64,000 nucleotides of DNA, from the NCBI RefSeq assembly GCF_030418315.1, contig NZ_JAUHPV010000004.1, positions 248,001 to 312,000 of the forward strand, in the 5' to 3' direction. A program made the translations under genes and the position numbers. Numbering within the stretch: the first letter of the stretch is position 1; the number at the start of each line of letters is the position of its first letter. This DNA is from Demequina zhanjiangensis (GTDB lineage: Bacteria > Actinomycetota > Actinomycetes > Actinomycetales > Demequinaceae). The notes under the pieces are model-generated. The model saw only the letters and a list, made by a program, of their open reading frames with translations, ran no database searches and was not told where the DNA came from. Below, piece by piece: positions 24,388 through 33,464 of this stretch.

Positions 24388-25143
24388 TCAGCCGACTTCG
24401 AACTCGCCGATGACGGTGACGCCGTCGCTCTGGTAGACGGGGATGTCTCCGATGCCGTAGCCAGGCTCCTGTTGCCGCTCCAGGGCTTCGGCTGGCGATG
24501 TCGGCTCTGGACCGTACACGGCCTGCAGGTCCTCGCGGCGGACATAGCCGAACAAGCCGTTCGTCGCCATTGCAGCGATGAGGTCCGGGTCTGCACCATA
24601 GGCCACCGTTCCATACGTCTCACCGCGTGCGTTGGTGGCGAGCGGTACGGACTCGTTCGACACGTAGGCCGCCGTAAGCGACCACGCCGCGTCGGCGGTC
24701 GTGGTGGTGACCGAGAGGTAGCCGTCGACCACTACGCCGAGAGGGAGTTGGTCACCCCCCGGCGCTTGGTAGTCGGCTGCCTCCTTGTCCGTGTAGAGGA
24801 AGCGGGTGCCGCCCGCGCCAAGAGCGAAGGTCCCTCCGGTGAGGGGCGTGAATGTGTACTCGACTGCGTCGGCGCCATCAGGCGCTTCCCCCAGGTACAG
24901 GCGTCCATCGCCGACGCCGGTCGTGCTGACCGTCGCGCCGAGCGTGGTGGAGACTTCCCCTCCGGGGATTCCGGCCAGCGTTGCTGTGGCCCCGCCCGCT
25001 CCAGCCAGGAGGGCGAAGGAAAGCCCGGCGACTACCCAGCTTCGGCGCCACCATGCTCGCTGTGGGCGCTTCGCACCGTTCGACGTGTCGACGAGTGCAC
25101 TGCGCAGCCCGGCAGCGAAGACGGGGTCGAGTGTGTCAGCCAT
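24388..25143 (-). CDS. Membrane-anchored protein coupled to an ECF sigma factor (candidate anti-sigma)
   Basis: A 251-residue protein: a short basic cytoplasmic N terminus (about 35 residues, ending WWRRSW), one membrane segment at about 36-58 and an extracytoplasmic domain of about 190 residues rich in Thr/Gly/Ala. Its start overlaps the sigma-factor stop by 8 nt. The layout and coupling fit an anti-sigma factor, but no HxxxCxxC zinc motif is present, so it would be an atypical one. No named family is recognised. Confidence 0.72.
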   Translation of the reverse strand: MADTLDPVFAAGLRSALVDTSNGAKRPQRAWWRRSWVVAGLSFALLAGAGGATATLAGIPGGEVSTTLGATVSTTGVGDGRLYLGEAPDGADAVEYTFTPLTGGTFALGAGGTRFLYTDKEAADYQAPGGDQLPLGVVVDGYLSVTTTTADAAWSLTAAYVSNESVPLATNARGETYGTVAYGADPDLIAAMATNGLFGYVRREDLQAVYGPEPTSPAEALERQQEPGYGIGDIPVYQSDGVTVIGEFEVG

Positions 25144-25735
25144 GCCGTGCCTCCTTCAGATCATCGAGTGGGGCCGTCCGGCCGAGGGAAGCGCGCACCT
25201 CAGAACGTGCCCGAGAGAGGCGCTTGCGCGCCGCAGCAGGAGTGATGCCCACCGCTTCGGCGGCCGCCGCTGACGACATGCCTTCCAGGGCGGTCAGAGC
25301 GAGGAGGCAGGCAGACGTCGCGGGCAAACGGCGAATCGCTGCCGCAACGTCCGGGTCGATGTGCTCGAGCAGCTCTGAGGACTCTGTAGCCAGGGCCTCG
25401 TCAGCGGAAGGTAGAGCCTCACTCCGGGGCAGTGCGTCGATGAGCGTCCGGTACCTCCGCGTGGACCGAGCGAGGTTGCGGCAGGCGTTCGTCGTGGTCG
25501 CGAGCAGCCACGGCAGCACCGAGTCCTCGACAAGTCGCACTTGGCTCCGCCTTCGCCACAACTCAAGGAACGCTGTGGCTGTCGCATCTTCGGCATCCTG
25601 ACGATGCTTGAGGAGGTACAGGGCGTGGCGAAACACTCGAGCGCTGTGGCGATCGAAGAGCGCGCCGAGCGCCTCGCCGTCACCAGCGCATGCTCGCTCC
25701 CACTCGTCGGCGTCGCTCGCTGCAGGTACCCCCAT
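25136..25735 (-). CDS. ECF-type RNA polymerase sigma factor
   Basis: A 199-residue sigma-70 family protein. Region 2 is ALGALFDRHSARVFRHALYLLKHRQDAEDATATAFLELWRR and region 4 is AAAIRRLPATSACLLALTALEGMSSAAAAEAVGITPAAARKRLSRAR. There is no N-terminal region 1. It probably controls a cell-envelope response together with the coupled membrane protein. ATG 25735 lies 7 nt after GACACT (25743-25748), a possible leaderless start. Confidence 0.92.
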   Translation of the reverse strand: MGVPAASDADEWERACAGDGEALGALFDRHSARVFRHALYLLKHRQDAEDATATAFLELWRRRSQVRLVEDSVLPWLLATTTNACRNLARSTRRYRTLIDALPRSEALPSADEALATESSELLEHIDPDVAAAIRRLPATSACLLALTALEGMSSAAAAEAVGITPAAARKRLSRARSEVRASLGRTAPLDDLKEARHG

Positions 25736-25848
25736 GCTGAGTAGTGTCCAGCAGCGGCGGGTTTGTGACGTGGAATCGATTTGATTGCCAGTTCGGTTGC
25801 GTCATCCACCGAGCGCGGAGACCACGTGCGTCGGCAACCCGCGATTTG

Positions 25849-25868
25849 CCAATCCGCCCGCTACGTGT
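25849..25868. repeat. Direct repeat copy 1 flanking the 111-codon gene
   Basis: The sequence contains TTGCCAATCCGCCCG, which recurs as TTGCCAATCCACCCG near 26321-26335; a shorter relative GCTGCCAATCCCGCC lies near 26725. The two best copies bracket the small gene at 25914-26249. Confidence 0.4.
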
Positions 25869-25913
25869 CGTGTACCAGGCTCGTCCGTCCGGCCAAGTGC
25901 GCATACTTGAACC

Positions 25914-26249
25914 ATGTCTCGCACCGATGACGAACTCATCGCTGCGATCGCCAGTGCGCTCGACCCTGACCTTGAGTTGGTCCGCGACCGCGACGACGCG
26001 CTCGTCATCGTCGACGTATTGGCCTCCCGTGCCTGGCCCCTGTCATGCGTGCTGTCAGATCTGGCGCAACAGGTAGGGCGTCTCGAAGCGTCGGGGATGG
26101 AAGCGGGAGTCGGAGGCCAGCCCGGCTCTGGTGCCGTCTCGCCTGGAGTCGCGCTCCTGGCGATCCACCTCGAAGAAGCAATTCGGACCGCATCTCCCAC
26201 TGCGAACCATCTAGAGCTGACAGCGGGCGGGGCGACTGCGCTGCCGTAG
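25914..26249 (+). CDS. Hypothetical protein, 111 residues
   Basis: A small soluble protein (MSRTDDELIAAIASALDP...), acidic at the N terminus, with no recognised domain, signal or membrane segment. Support comes from a -10-like CATACT at 25902-25907 placed 6 nt before ATG 25914, exactly as at other leaderless genes here, and from an ordinary amino-acid composition. It is divergent from the ECF sigma factor. Base composition is slightly lower in GC than its neighbours, and short direct repeats lie on both sides, so a recent insertion is possible. Confidence 0.55.
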   Translation: MSRTDDELIAAIASALDPDLELVRDRDDALVIVDVLASRAWPLSCVLSDLAQQVGRLEASGMEAGVGGQPGSGAVSPGVALLAIHLEEAIRTASPTANHLELTAGGATALP

Positions 26250-26320
26250 TCTCCGGACTATCTTGCCCCTTGACTGCGTGCAGTTCGTCTGGGATTGCGA
26301 CACCTCTGGGCAAGCCCGCT

Positions 26321-26340
26321 AGTTGCCAATCCACCCGGTC
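26321..26340. repeat. Direct repeat copy 2 flanking the 111-codon gene
   Basis: TTGCCAATCCACCCG repeats the motif at 25850 in the same orientation, about 470 nt away. Confidence 0.4.
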
Positions 26341-26367
26341 GGTTCAGACGGCGTCGTGGCCGTTGCG

Positions 26368-26694
26368 CTAGCGCATCGCGTGGAACCAACTTGAGTCGAA
26401 GTCTCGGTCAACGGTCTCCTGGGACTCGATCCAAGCTCCCGATTTTGCTGCGTCACGTGCGGGGAAGCCTTGAGCCAGCAGCGTCTCTCGGACACCGTCG
26501 CCGACATGCGGATCAGTTCGCATCGCGTCACGCTCCGCGTCTGTCGTGACGCAGAGCCATGCGCTCGCGCTCCCATTAGTCGGAAAACTCGCCACCCAGC
26601 GCACGCGAATGACGCCGCGGGGACGGAACGTCTCCTCGAGGATCGGCGTGCACTTCTCGATGGTTCTCCACCGCGGGTCCGAAGCGCTGCTCAT
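26368..26694 (-). CDS. Hypothetical actinobacterial protein, 108 residues
   Basis: A small soluble protein starting MSSASDPRWRTIEKCTPILEE and ending VDRDFDSSWFHAMR. The pattern DPRW... VRWVASFP... ESQETVDRDxxSSWFxAMR resembles a conserved uncharacterised actinobacterial family. Function is unknown. ATG 26694 is 6 nt after TAGCCT (26701-26706), a probable leaderless start. It stands alone between the hypothetical gene at 25914 and the helicase. Confidence 0.65.
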   Translation of the reverse strand: MSSASDPRWRTIEKCTPILEETFRPRGVIRVRWVASFPTNGSASAWLCVTTDAERDAMRTDPHVGDGVRETLLAQGFPARDAAKSGAWIESQETVDRDFDSSWFHAMR

Positions 26695-26827
26695 GACTGC
26701 AGGCTAGTGCGAGAGAAGCGCTGCCAATCCCGCCTGAGTCACGCCCTCGGGCACTCAGCTACCCGTCAGATGCACGCACTTCTCATTACAGGCACTCACG
26801 TACCCGGAACGGTGGGGGCGGGTGGCA

Positions 26828-26850
26828 GGGCGGCGGTGAGCGACCCGCTT
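26828..26850 (-). repeat. Single copy (D) of the 3' repeat family
   Basis: On the minus strand it reads AAGCGGGTCGCTCACCG followed by CCGCC, i.e. the start form joined directly to the terminal form without full 41-bp units. It begins 7 nt after the helicase stop and has the same orientation relative to the gene as arrays A, B and C. Confidence 0.7.
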
Positions 26851-26857
26851 GGGTGGG

Positions 26858-29551
26858 CTACTGCGGGCCCACGTGGAGGAGTTTCAGCACCGGCGCGCCC
26901 GCCTCGTCCGAGGCGTCCAGATCCACGAGCGCGATGATTGCCCAGTCGTGGTCGCCGTCGCGGTCGTCGATCACCTGGCGCACGACCCAGGTGCCCTCGG
27001 GCAGCGAGGCGTCGCGTGTGACCGCCAGGGCTGCGAGCGCATGCCCAGCCGAGTGATCGCCTCCAGGCTCCACGAACGTGAGCAGCGCGGCGGAGCGGGC
27101 GTCGGGGCCGATGCCGATCGCGTCGTCCCCTTGGGCCTCGAACAGCGGGTCCAGGGCGTCGCGCCAGGCATCGGCGTTCCAGCCGGAGCTGCCATCCAGA
27201 GCCCCAAGAGCGGCGTAGTCCTCCCGCGCGGCGAGCTCCACGCGGCGGAACATCGCGTTGCGCACGAGCCGGCGCAGCACGCGCGGGTTGCCGGTCATCG
27301 GGCGGGCCGGTCCCGAGTCGGAGCCGAGCGCCGGGACCGAGGCGGGGTCGGCGTCGTCGGCGATGACGGCGTCGGGGTTCATGAGCCGTTCCCACTCGTC
27401 GAGCAGCGACGAGTCGGTGGACCGGACGATGCCGCCGAGCCACTCGGTGATCGCGACCACGTCGTCGGTGCGGTGCTCCTCGGGGACCGTCTGGCGCATG
27501 GCGCGGTAGGCCTCGGCGAGGTAGCGCAGGACGACGCCCTCGGTGCGCTCGAGCCCGTAGGCGGAGATGAGGTCGCCGAAGGACATGGCCTTCTCGAGCA
27601 TGTCCCGCACGATCGACTTCGGTGACAGTTCTGCGTCGAGGATCCAGGGATTCGCGCGCTTATACGTCACGAACGCGGGCTCGAGGAGGTCGGCGAGCGG
27701 CTGAGGCCACGTGATCTCCTCCATGAGCTCCATGCGCTCCTCGTACTCGATGCCGTCGGCCTTCATGGCGGCGATCGCCTCGCCACGCGCCTGGTTCTGC
27801 TGTGCGATGAGCAGCTGGCGGGGGTCGGACAGCGTCGACTCGATGACGGAGACGACGTCGAGCGCGTGGTCGGGCGCGTCCACGTTGAGAAGGTCCATCG
27901 CGGCGAGCGCGAACGGCGAGAGGGGCTGGTTGAGCGCGAAGCCCTTGGGCACGTCGACCGTGAGCTTCACGGAGGGGCGCCAGCCGCTCGGCCGCGACGC
28001 GTCGGGCACCCGCACCTTCTCTACGACCCCGGCGACGCGGAGCGAGCGGTAGATCCGCAGCGCCTGCCGGACGTGTGCCGACTTCTGCGTATCGGTCTCG
28101 TGCACGGACTCGAGCAGGTGCTTCATGGCGAGCACCGGGTCCTCCGCCTCGCGGTCCAGCCACGGGTTGGGCAGGCCGCGCGACAGGATGTTCAGCACCA
28201 TCGCGTGGGTGACGGAGAACCGGCTGACGAGCGCCTCGGGCTCGGCGTCGCGGAGTCGCTCGAACGTCGCGTCGGTCCAGTTCACGGAGCCGGCCGGTGC
28301 GCTCTTGCGGACGATCTTCTTGCGCTTCTTCGGGTCGTCCCCGGCCTTGAGCAGCGCCTTGCGGTTCTCGATGACGTGCTCGGGTGCCATCGCGAGCACG
28401 TCGCCCTCGGTGTCGAACCCTGCGCGGCCCGCGCGCCCGGCGATCTGGTGGAACTCGCGCGCGGTGAGGTGGCGCATGCGCTCGCCGTCGTACTTCACGA
28501 GCGAGGTGAGCAGGACGGTGCGGATGGGGACGTTGATGCCGACGCCCAGGGTGTCGGTGCCGCACACGACCCTGAGGAGCCCCTGCTGTGTGAGGCGCTC
28601 GACGATCCGCCGGTACTTGGGGAGCATGCCGGCGTGGTGGACGCCAACGCCTGCGCGCAGGAACTTGCTGAGCGTCTTGCCGAAGCCAGTGCCGAAGCGG
28701 ACGCCGTCGAGCGCGTCGGCGATGCGTGCCTTCTCCTCCTTGGAGGACACCTTCATGCTCAGCAGCGCCTGCGCCCGCTCCACGGCGTCCTTCTGCGTGA
28801 AGTGGACGATGTAGACGGGGGCCTTGCCCGTCTCGACGATGCGCTCGACCACCTCGGGCAGCGGTTCGACGATGTACTCGAAGCTGAGGGGCACGGGCCG
28901 TTCTGCGGTGGTCACTTCGGCGACGTCGCGGTCGGAGCGCGACTTGAGGTCCTCGACCAGCCAGGACGTGTCGCCGAGCGTGGCTGACATCAGCACGAAC
29001 TGAGTGTCGGGCAGCTCGAGCAGCGGCACCTGCCATGCCCAGCCGCGCTGCGGGTCGGAGTAGAAGTGGAACTCGTCCATGACGACGAGCGCGGCGTCGG
29101 TCGCGTTGCCGTCGCGCAAGGCGAGGTTCGCCAGGATCTCGGCGGTGCAGCAGATGATCGGAGCGTCCGGGTTGACGGCGGAGTCGCCCGTCATAAGGCC
29201 GACGTTCTCCGACCCGAAGAGGTCGATCAGCGCGAAGAACTTCTCGCTCACCAAGGCCTTGAGCGGTGCCGTGTAGAAGGTGCGTCCGCCCACGCCCGCG
29301 CGGTAGTCGGCGAGCGCCGCGAAGTGCGCCCCCGCGGCCACGAGCGACTTCCCGGACCCGGTGGGGGTGGCGAGGATGACGTGCGACCCGGAGACGATCT
29401 CCATGAGCGCCTCGTCCTGATGCGGGTACAAGGGCAGCCCGTCCTCGGCGGCCCACTCGGCGAACGCCTCGTACAGCGCGTCGGGGTCGGGTTCGACGCC
29501 CTTCACGAAGTCGGGCATGCGGGCGATCAGGGGCGCGTCGGTGGAAGTCAT
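26858..29551 (-). CDS. DEAD/DEAH-box (Ski2-like) helicase, DUF3516 type
   Basis: An 897-residue superfamily 2 helicase. The Q-like region YPHQDEAL is followed by Walker A ATPTGSGKS (61-69), DEFH as motif II in VVMDEFHFYSD, and SATLGD as motif III. The C-terminal RecA domain has GVGVHHAGMLPKYRR, CGTDTLGVGINVPIRTV and HQIAGRAGRAGFDTEG. The remaining ~450 residues correspond to DUF3516-type regions. It probably remodels RNA; the biological role is undefined. ATG 29551 lies 7 nt after GACAAT (29559-29564), favouring it over the nearby ATG 29560. The stop is followed by a copy of the 3' repeat family. Confidence 0.92.
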   Translation of the reverse strand: MTSTDAPLIARMPDFVKGVEPDPDALYEAFAEWAAEDGLPLYPHQDEALMEIVSGSHVILATPTGSGKSLVAAGAHFAALADYRAGVGGRTFYTAPLKALVSEKFFALIDLFGSENVGLMTGDSAVNPDAPIICCTAEILANLALRDGNATDAALVVMDEFHFYSDPQRGWAWQVPLLELPDTQFVLMSATLGDTSWLVEDLKSRSDRDVAEVTTAERPVPLSFEYIVEPLPEVVERIVETGKAPVYIVHFTQKDAVERAQALLSMKVSSKEEKARIADALDGVRFGTGFGKTLSKFLRAGVGVHHAGMLPKYRRIVERLTQQGLLRVVCGTDTLGVGINVPIRTVLLTSLVKYDGERMRHLTAREFHQIAGRAGRAGFDTEGDVLAMAPEHVIENRKALLKAGDDPKKRKKIVRKSAPAGSVNWTDATFERLRDAEPEALVSRFSVTHAMVLNILSRGLPNPWLDREAEDPVLAMKHLLESVHETDTQKSAHVRQALRIYRSLRVAGVVEKVRVPDASRPSGWRPSVKLTVDVPKGFALNQPLSPFALAAMDLLNVDAPDHALDVVSVIESTLSDPRQLLIAQQNQARGEAIAAMKADGIEYEERMELMEEITWPQPLADLLEPAFVTYKRANPWILDAELSPKSIVRDMLEKAMSFGDLISAYGLERTEGVVLRYLAEAYRAMRQTVPEEHRTDDVVAITEWLGGIVRSTDSSLLDEWERLMNPDAVIADDADPASVPALGSDSGPARPMTGNPRVLRRLVRNAMFRRVELAAREDYAALGALDGSSGWNADAWRDALDPLFEAQGDDAIGIGPDARSAALLTFVEPGGDHSAGHALAALAVTRDASLPEGTWVVRQVIDDRDGDHDWAIIALVDLDASDEAGAPVLKLLHVGPQ

Positions 29552-29655
29552 CGCGTCCATTGTCCCGTGCGTAGCGTGCGCGGCGGTCATGCGGGCCGAG
29601 CCAAGGCGGAACGAGGGGTGGAGCCCAGGAATATCGCGGCCCTTCCAGACGCTCA

Positions 29656-29675
29656 TTACATGAGAAATCAAGTAA
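29656..29675. promoter_or_regulatory. MarR-type operator-like inverted repeat before the second LLM gene
   Basis: TTACATGA, GAAA, TCAAGTAA is an inverted repeat matching at 7 of 8 positions. It is AT-rich in a GC-rich gap and lies 28 nt before the LLM start. Confidence 0.5.
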
Positions 29676-29703
29676 TCGCGTCACCTTGGAGGGCCCCGCC
29701 ACC

Positions 29704-30759
29704 ATGAGCATCCCCGCGTCCGACGTCCAGTTCGGCATCGAGACCTTCGGCGACCTGCCGCTGCACGACTCCGGCGAGCCGATGTCGCACGCCGCGTCGA
29801 TCCGCCAGGTGGTGGACGAGGCCGCGCTCGCGGACCAGATCGGGATCGACGCCGTCGCGCTGGGGGAGCACCACCGGTCCGACTTCGCCATCTCCTCGCC
29901 CGAGATGGTGCTCTCCGCAATCGCGTCCCGCACCGAGAAGGTGAGCCTCGGCTCCGCCGTCACCGTCTTGTCCTCCGACGACCCGGTGCGCGTCTTCCAG
30001 CGCTTCTCCACCCTCGACGCCGTCTCGAGCGGCCGCGCCGAGGTGATCCTGGGCCGCGGCTCCTTCACTGAGTCCTTCCCGCTGTTCGGCTACGACCTCC
30101 AGGACTACGAGGTGCTGTTCGAGGAGAAGCTGGGCCTCTTCTCGGAGCTCCTGACCGAGCAGCCCGTCACCTGGGAGGGCACCACCCGCGCGTCGCTCCA
30201 CGAGGCCGATGTGTTCCCCAAGACCGACTCCGGCGCCCTCAAGACGTGGGTCGGCGTCGGCGGCTCGCCCGAGTCCGTCGTTCGCACCGCCCGCTACGGC
30301 TTCCGTCTCATGCTCGCCATCATCGGCGGCGACCCGGGCCGCTTCGCGCCGTACATCGACCTGTACCAGCGCGCGACCGACCAGTTCGGCACCACCGCCC
30401 ACCCCGTCGGCATGCATAGCCACGGCTTCGTGGCCGCGACCGACGAGGAGGCGCGCGAGTCCTACTACCCCGGCTACAAGGCGATGATGGACCGCATCGG
30501 TTCCAGCCGCGGCTGGCCGCCCCTGCAGCGCGCCCAGTTCGACGCCGAGGTGGAGTACGGCTCGCTGTACGTCGGATCCCCCGAGACCGTCGCGAAGAAG
30601 ATGGCGGCCGCGATCGGCGGGCTCGGCGTCGGCCGCTTCGACCTGGTGTACACCGGCGGCGGCGCGGTTCCCGCGTCCACCCGCATGCGTGCCGTCGAGC
30701 TGCTGGGCACCGAGGTGTTCCCGCGCGTGCGCGAGCTGCTTGCGGACGGTGCCAAGTGA
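29704..30759 (+). CDS. LLM-class flavin-dependent oxidoreductase (second paralogue)
   Basis: A 351-residue LLM-fold enzyme: [66 protein letters not shown] and [17 protein letters not shown]. It is parallel in sequence to the protein at 22728. The GTGA overlap with the downstream F420-reductase-like gene suggests F420H2 or NADPH supply for the enzyme (inference). The ATG at 29704 has GGAGG about 13 nt upstream; TTG 29686 is an alternative start. A MarR-type inverted repeat lies in front. Confidence 0.9.
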   Translation: MSIPASDVQFGIETFGDLPLHDSGEPMSHAASIRQVVDEAALADQIGIDAVALGEHHRSDFAISSPEMVLSAIASRTEKVSLGSAVTVLSSDDPVRVFQRFSTLDAVSSGRAEVILGRGSFTESFPLFGYDLQDYEVLFEEKLGLFSELLTEQPVTWEGTTRASLHEADVFPKTDSGALKTWVGVGGSPESVVRTARYGFRLMLAIIGGDPGRFAPYIDLYQRATDQFGTTAHPVGMHSHGFVAATDEEARESYYPGYKAMMDRIGSSRGWPPLQRAQFDAEVEYGSLYVGSPETVAKKMAAAIGGLGVGRFDLVYTGGGAVPASTRMRAVELLGTEVFPRVRELLADGAK

Positions 30760-31430
30760 CGGCCCACGCGCAGATCCGCACCGTCGGGATCCTGGGCGCC
30801 GGCAAGCTCGGCACGGTCCTGGCGCGCCTCGCGGTGGCCGCCGGGTACGACGTGGTGGTCGCCGGCTCGGGGGACCCCGAGCGGATCGCGCTCACCATCG
30901 AGGTGCTGGTGCCGGGTGCACGCGTCGCCACGGCCGACGAGGCGGTCGCCGAGTCCGACGTCGTCATCCTCGCGCTCCCGCTCGGCAAGCACCACGTGCT
31001 TCCCGCCGACCTGTTCCACGACACGCTCGTCGTCGACGCCATGAACTACTGGTGGGAGGTCGACGGCATCCGCGACGACCTCACCGACCCGGCCACCTCG
31101 TCGTCCGAGATCGTCGCGCGCCACCTCGCAGGCGCCCGCGTCGTCAAGGGGTTCAACCACATGGGCTACCACGACCTCGAGGACGGACCCCTGCCTGCAG
31201 GGTCAGACGGCCGACGCGCCATCGCGCTCGCGGGCGACGTGCAGGCCGACGTGACGACGGTGGGGCACCTGGTCGACTCGCTCGGCTTCGACCCCGTACC
31301 GATCGGGGGTCTCGCGCAGGGTCGCCACCTGCAGCCGGGCACGCCTGCGTTCGGCGCGAACGTCGGCGCACCCGAGCTGCTGGAGCTGGTGGGCGACTCT
31401 ATGCAGTCGCAGCCGCACGCAGCGCACTGA
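30756..31430 (+). CDS. NADPH-dependent F420 reductase-like protein
   Basis: A 224-residue Rossmann protein: [25 protein letters not shown]-type strand ([15 protein letters not shown]), MNYWWEVDG and [14 protein letters not shown] match the Fno/NADP-oxidoreductase coenzyme-F420-dependent family. The GTG start overlaps the LLM stop as GTGA, so the two act together. It lacks membrane segments. The last 32 nt overlap the convergent 3-methyladenine-glycosylase-like gene. Confidence 0.88.
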   Translation: MTAHAQIRTVGILGAGKLGTVLARLAVAAGYDVVVAGSGDPERIALTIEVLVPGARVATADEAVAESDVVILALPLGKHHVLPADLFHDTLVVDAMNYWWEVDGIRDDLTDPATSSSEIVARHLAGARVVKGFNHMGYHDLEDGPLPAGSDGRRAIALAGDVQADVTTVGHLVDSLGFDPVPIGGLAQGRHLQPGTPAFGANVGAPELLELVGDSMQSQPHAAH

Positions 31431-32286
31431 TCGCGCCGAGCAGCCGCTCGCGCAGGACGCCGCCCCGCTCCGAGAACTCCCGCTGGCGCTCCACGTACTC
31501 GCGCTTGCCGACAGGGGTCTCGATCGCGATCGGCTCGAGGCCGTACGAAGAAACGTCGTAGGGCGACGCCTGCATGTCCACCTGACGCACGTCGAGCGCG
31601 AGCCTGAACGCGTCGAGCGTCACCGCTGACGGCACCGCGGGCGCAAGCTTCATCGCCCACTTGTAGAGGTCCATGTTCCCGTGGAGGCAGCCGGGCTGCT
31701 CCATGGCGGGCACGCTCTCCCGCGTGGGCTGGAGCTCGTTCAGCGGTGCGGCCTCGGGCGTGAAGAACCGGAAGGCGTCGAAGTGCGAGCAGCGAATCGG
31801 GTGCGACTCGACCACGGCATCGGTCCCGGAGGCGCCCAACCGCAAGGGGAGCGGGTGGCGGCGATCGTCCTCGTCCATCCGGTAGACCATCGCCCACTCG
31901 TGCAGCCCGAAGCAGCCGAACGAGGCGGGCCGCCCCGCAGTGCGGGCGAGCAGTGCGGCCACGTAGTCGACCATCCCGCCGCGCGCCTCCATGAAGGCGT
32001 CGACGTCCATCCGGGTGAGCCCGTCGTCGGTGCGATAGAAGCGCCAGCCTGCATGCGCGTCGGCCGCCTCCAGGGCGATACCGACGCCAGGGTGCCAGCG
32101 GGCGAGCTGGGCGGGCTTGGTCGAGTAGTACTCGTAGAGGAAGTCCTCGATCGCGTGACGCTCGCCACGGGAGGCGCGTTCACGTCGGCCAGCCGTCAGT
32201 GTGTCGGCCGATGAGGCGTGAGCGGCGGCGAGCGGCTCCCACTCGGCGCGCGTCAGCGTGCGCACGGCGGGGGAGTCGACGGTCAT
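31399..32286 (-). CDS. 3-methyladenine DNA glycosylase-like protein (actinobacterial family)
   Basis: A 295-residue soluble protein of a conserved actinobacterial family usually annotated as 3-methyladenine DNA glycosylase ([67 protein letters not shown]). I do not see a classical HhH-GPD motif, so the enzymatic label is by family only. ATG 32286 is 7 nt after GACAAT (32294-32299), indicating a leaderless start; ATG 32295 is alternative. It overlaps the convergent F420-reductase-like gene by 32 nt. Confidence 0.7.
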   Translation of the reverse strand: MTVDSPAVRTLTRAEWEPLAAAHASSADTLTAGRRERASRGERHAIEDFLYEYYSTKPAQLARWHPGVGIALEAADAHAGWRFYRTDDGLTRMDVDAFMEARGGMVDYVAALLARTAGRPASFGCFGLHEWAMVYRMDEDDRRHPLPLRLGASGTDAVVESHPIRCSHFDAFRFFTPEAAPLNELQPTRESVPAMEQPGCLHGNMDLYKWAMKLAPAVPSAVTLDAFRLALDVRQVDMQASPYDVSSYGLEPIAIETPVGKREYVERQREFSERGGVLRERLLGAISALRAAATA

Positions 32287-32307
32287 GCGCACCATTGTCG
32301 CAAGGCT

Positions 32308-32355
32308 CGCCGCCGCGTCGATCCCGGTGGGTGAACGGGGAGCGACGCGGCGGCG
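32308..32355 (-). terminator. Terminator after the MarR/oxidoreductase unit
   Basis: CGCCGCCGCGTCG (32308-32320) pairs perfectly over 13 bp with 32343-32355 around a 22-nt loop, right after the oxidoreductase stop at 32365. Confidence 0.65.
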
Positions 32356-32364
32356 ATCACCAGA

Positions 32365-33018
32365 TCAGGCGTCGACGAGGGCGCGAGCCTGCAGCATGTT
32401 CTTGGAAGGGTTCGGGGTGCGCTTCGCATCCGTGGCCCCGTCGCGGCCGATGCGGGCGATCCACTTCTGGCGGGTGGCGAGGCTCGAGCCTCGAACGCTC
32501 GCGAAGTGGCGCACGCCGACGGTCTTGATGCCCGTGTACCAGAGCGTCGCCGTCTTCACGGAGGCGATCGACGCGTCGTGGTAGGCGATCTTGGCGAAGA
32601 GCCGAGGGCTGTCGGACGTGTGTGTGATGCGCGCGGTGCGGCCCTTGAGCCCGCGCACCCAGTCCGACGCCTTGGCGCGGGAGGCGTACGCGTCGCCCGA
32701 GAGGAGGACGCGGTCGAAGAACTGCTTGAGCACCGCCGGATAGGTCCCCCACCACATGGGATAGAAGAGCGCGAGGTGGTCGGCGGCGCGGACACGCGCC
32801 AGGTAGTCCTCGACGTGGGCGTCGATCGTCTCCGGGGAGCCGGCGCGCGCCCGGCGCACATCGCTGAGAGTGCGCGGGTGGTCGGGAGAGGCGTCCTCCG
32901 CGAGGTCGATCACGTCGACGTTCGCCCCGGCGTTGCGGGCGGACTCGGCGTACTCGTGGGCGAGGGCGTGGTTGAGGCTGCCCGCAAACGGGTGGCCGAT
33001 GATGACGAGGATATTCAT
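32365..33018 (-). CDS. NAD(P)H-dependent oxidoreductase, flavodoxin-like fold (MdaB/NQO type)
   Basis: A 217-residue flavodoxin-fold reductase: MNILVIIGHPFAGSLNHALA, VIDLAED, ADHLALFYPMWWGTYPAVLKQFFDRVL and the WYTGIK... region match the NADPH-quinone-reductase (QR2-like) family. It probably reduces quinones by two electrons. It is coupled to the MarR gene by ATGA, so quinone-responsive regulation is plausible. Confidence 0.88.
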   Translation of the reverse strand: MNILVIIGHPFAGSLNHALAHEYAESARNAGANVDVIDLAEDASPDHPRTLSDVRRARAGSPETIDAHVEDYLARVRAADHLALFYPMWWGTYPAVLKQFFDRVLLSGDAYASRAKASDWVRGLKGRTARITHTSDSPRLFAKIAYHDASIASVKTATLWYTGIKTVGVRHFASVRGSSLATRQKWIARIGRDGATDAKRTPNPSKNMLQARALVDA

Positions 33019-33458
33019 AGCCAGGGATCTTCCGTGTCGAGGAGTCGGGTGTTGAGGGTGGTCAGGAAGCCGTGGAAGCGTGCGAGCTCGGCGGGGTCCA
33101 CGTTGTCCTCGCCGAGCACCTCGGAGAGGGTCTTCTCGAGCAGGGCGTTCCCGGTCACGATGACGTCGCGGCCCTTCTCGGTGAGCTGGATGCGCAGCCG
33201 TCGTCCGTGCTCGGGGTCGGGACCGACGGTGAGCCAGCCCTCGTCGGTCAATGAGGGCAGCCGCTTGGAGACGGCGGCCTTGGAGATGTAGAGGCACGAG
33301 GCGAGCTCGGTGACGTCGGTGGGTTCCTCGTCGGCCACGATCGCGAGGAACTGGAAGAGGTTGAAGGAGATGCCGAGCTCGGACCTGAGCACCGTGTCGG
33401 CGCGGTGGTCCATGCGGGCGATCACCTCGTGGAGCATGTAGGTGAGCGGGAGCAACAT
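33015..33458 (-). CDS. MarR-family transcriptional regulator
   Basis: A 147-residue winged-helix regulator: SFNLFQFLAIVADEEPTDVTELASCLYISKAAVSKRLPSLTDEGWLTVGPDPEHGRRLRIQLTEKGR holds the recognition helix and the wing. A Cys in the recognition region may sense electrophiles. It lies first in an operon with a quinone-reductase-like gene. The ATG at 33458 is 6 nt after the -10 TTACAT, so the mRNA starts on the initiation codon. The operator palindrome at 33484-33507 overlaps the -35 and implies autoregulation. TTG 33482 also gives an ORF but lies inside the promoter. Confidence 0.9.
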   Translation of the reverse strand: MLLPLTYMLHEVIARMDHRADTVLRSELGISFNLFQFLAIVADEEPTDVTELASCLYISKAAVSKRLPSLTDEGWLTVGPDPEHGRRLRIQLTEKGRDVIVTGNALLEKTLSEVLGEDNVDPAELARFHGFLTTLNTRLLDTEDPWL

Positions 33459-33464
33459 GGTTCT

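Noticed and set aside
31399..31430. Sequencing error at the overlap of two convergent genes
   Set aside because: A 32-nt convergent overlap is common, and both reading frames keep their conserved residues to the end.
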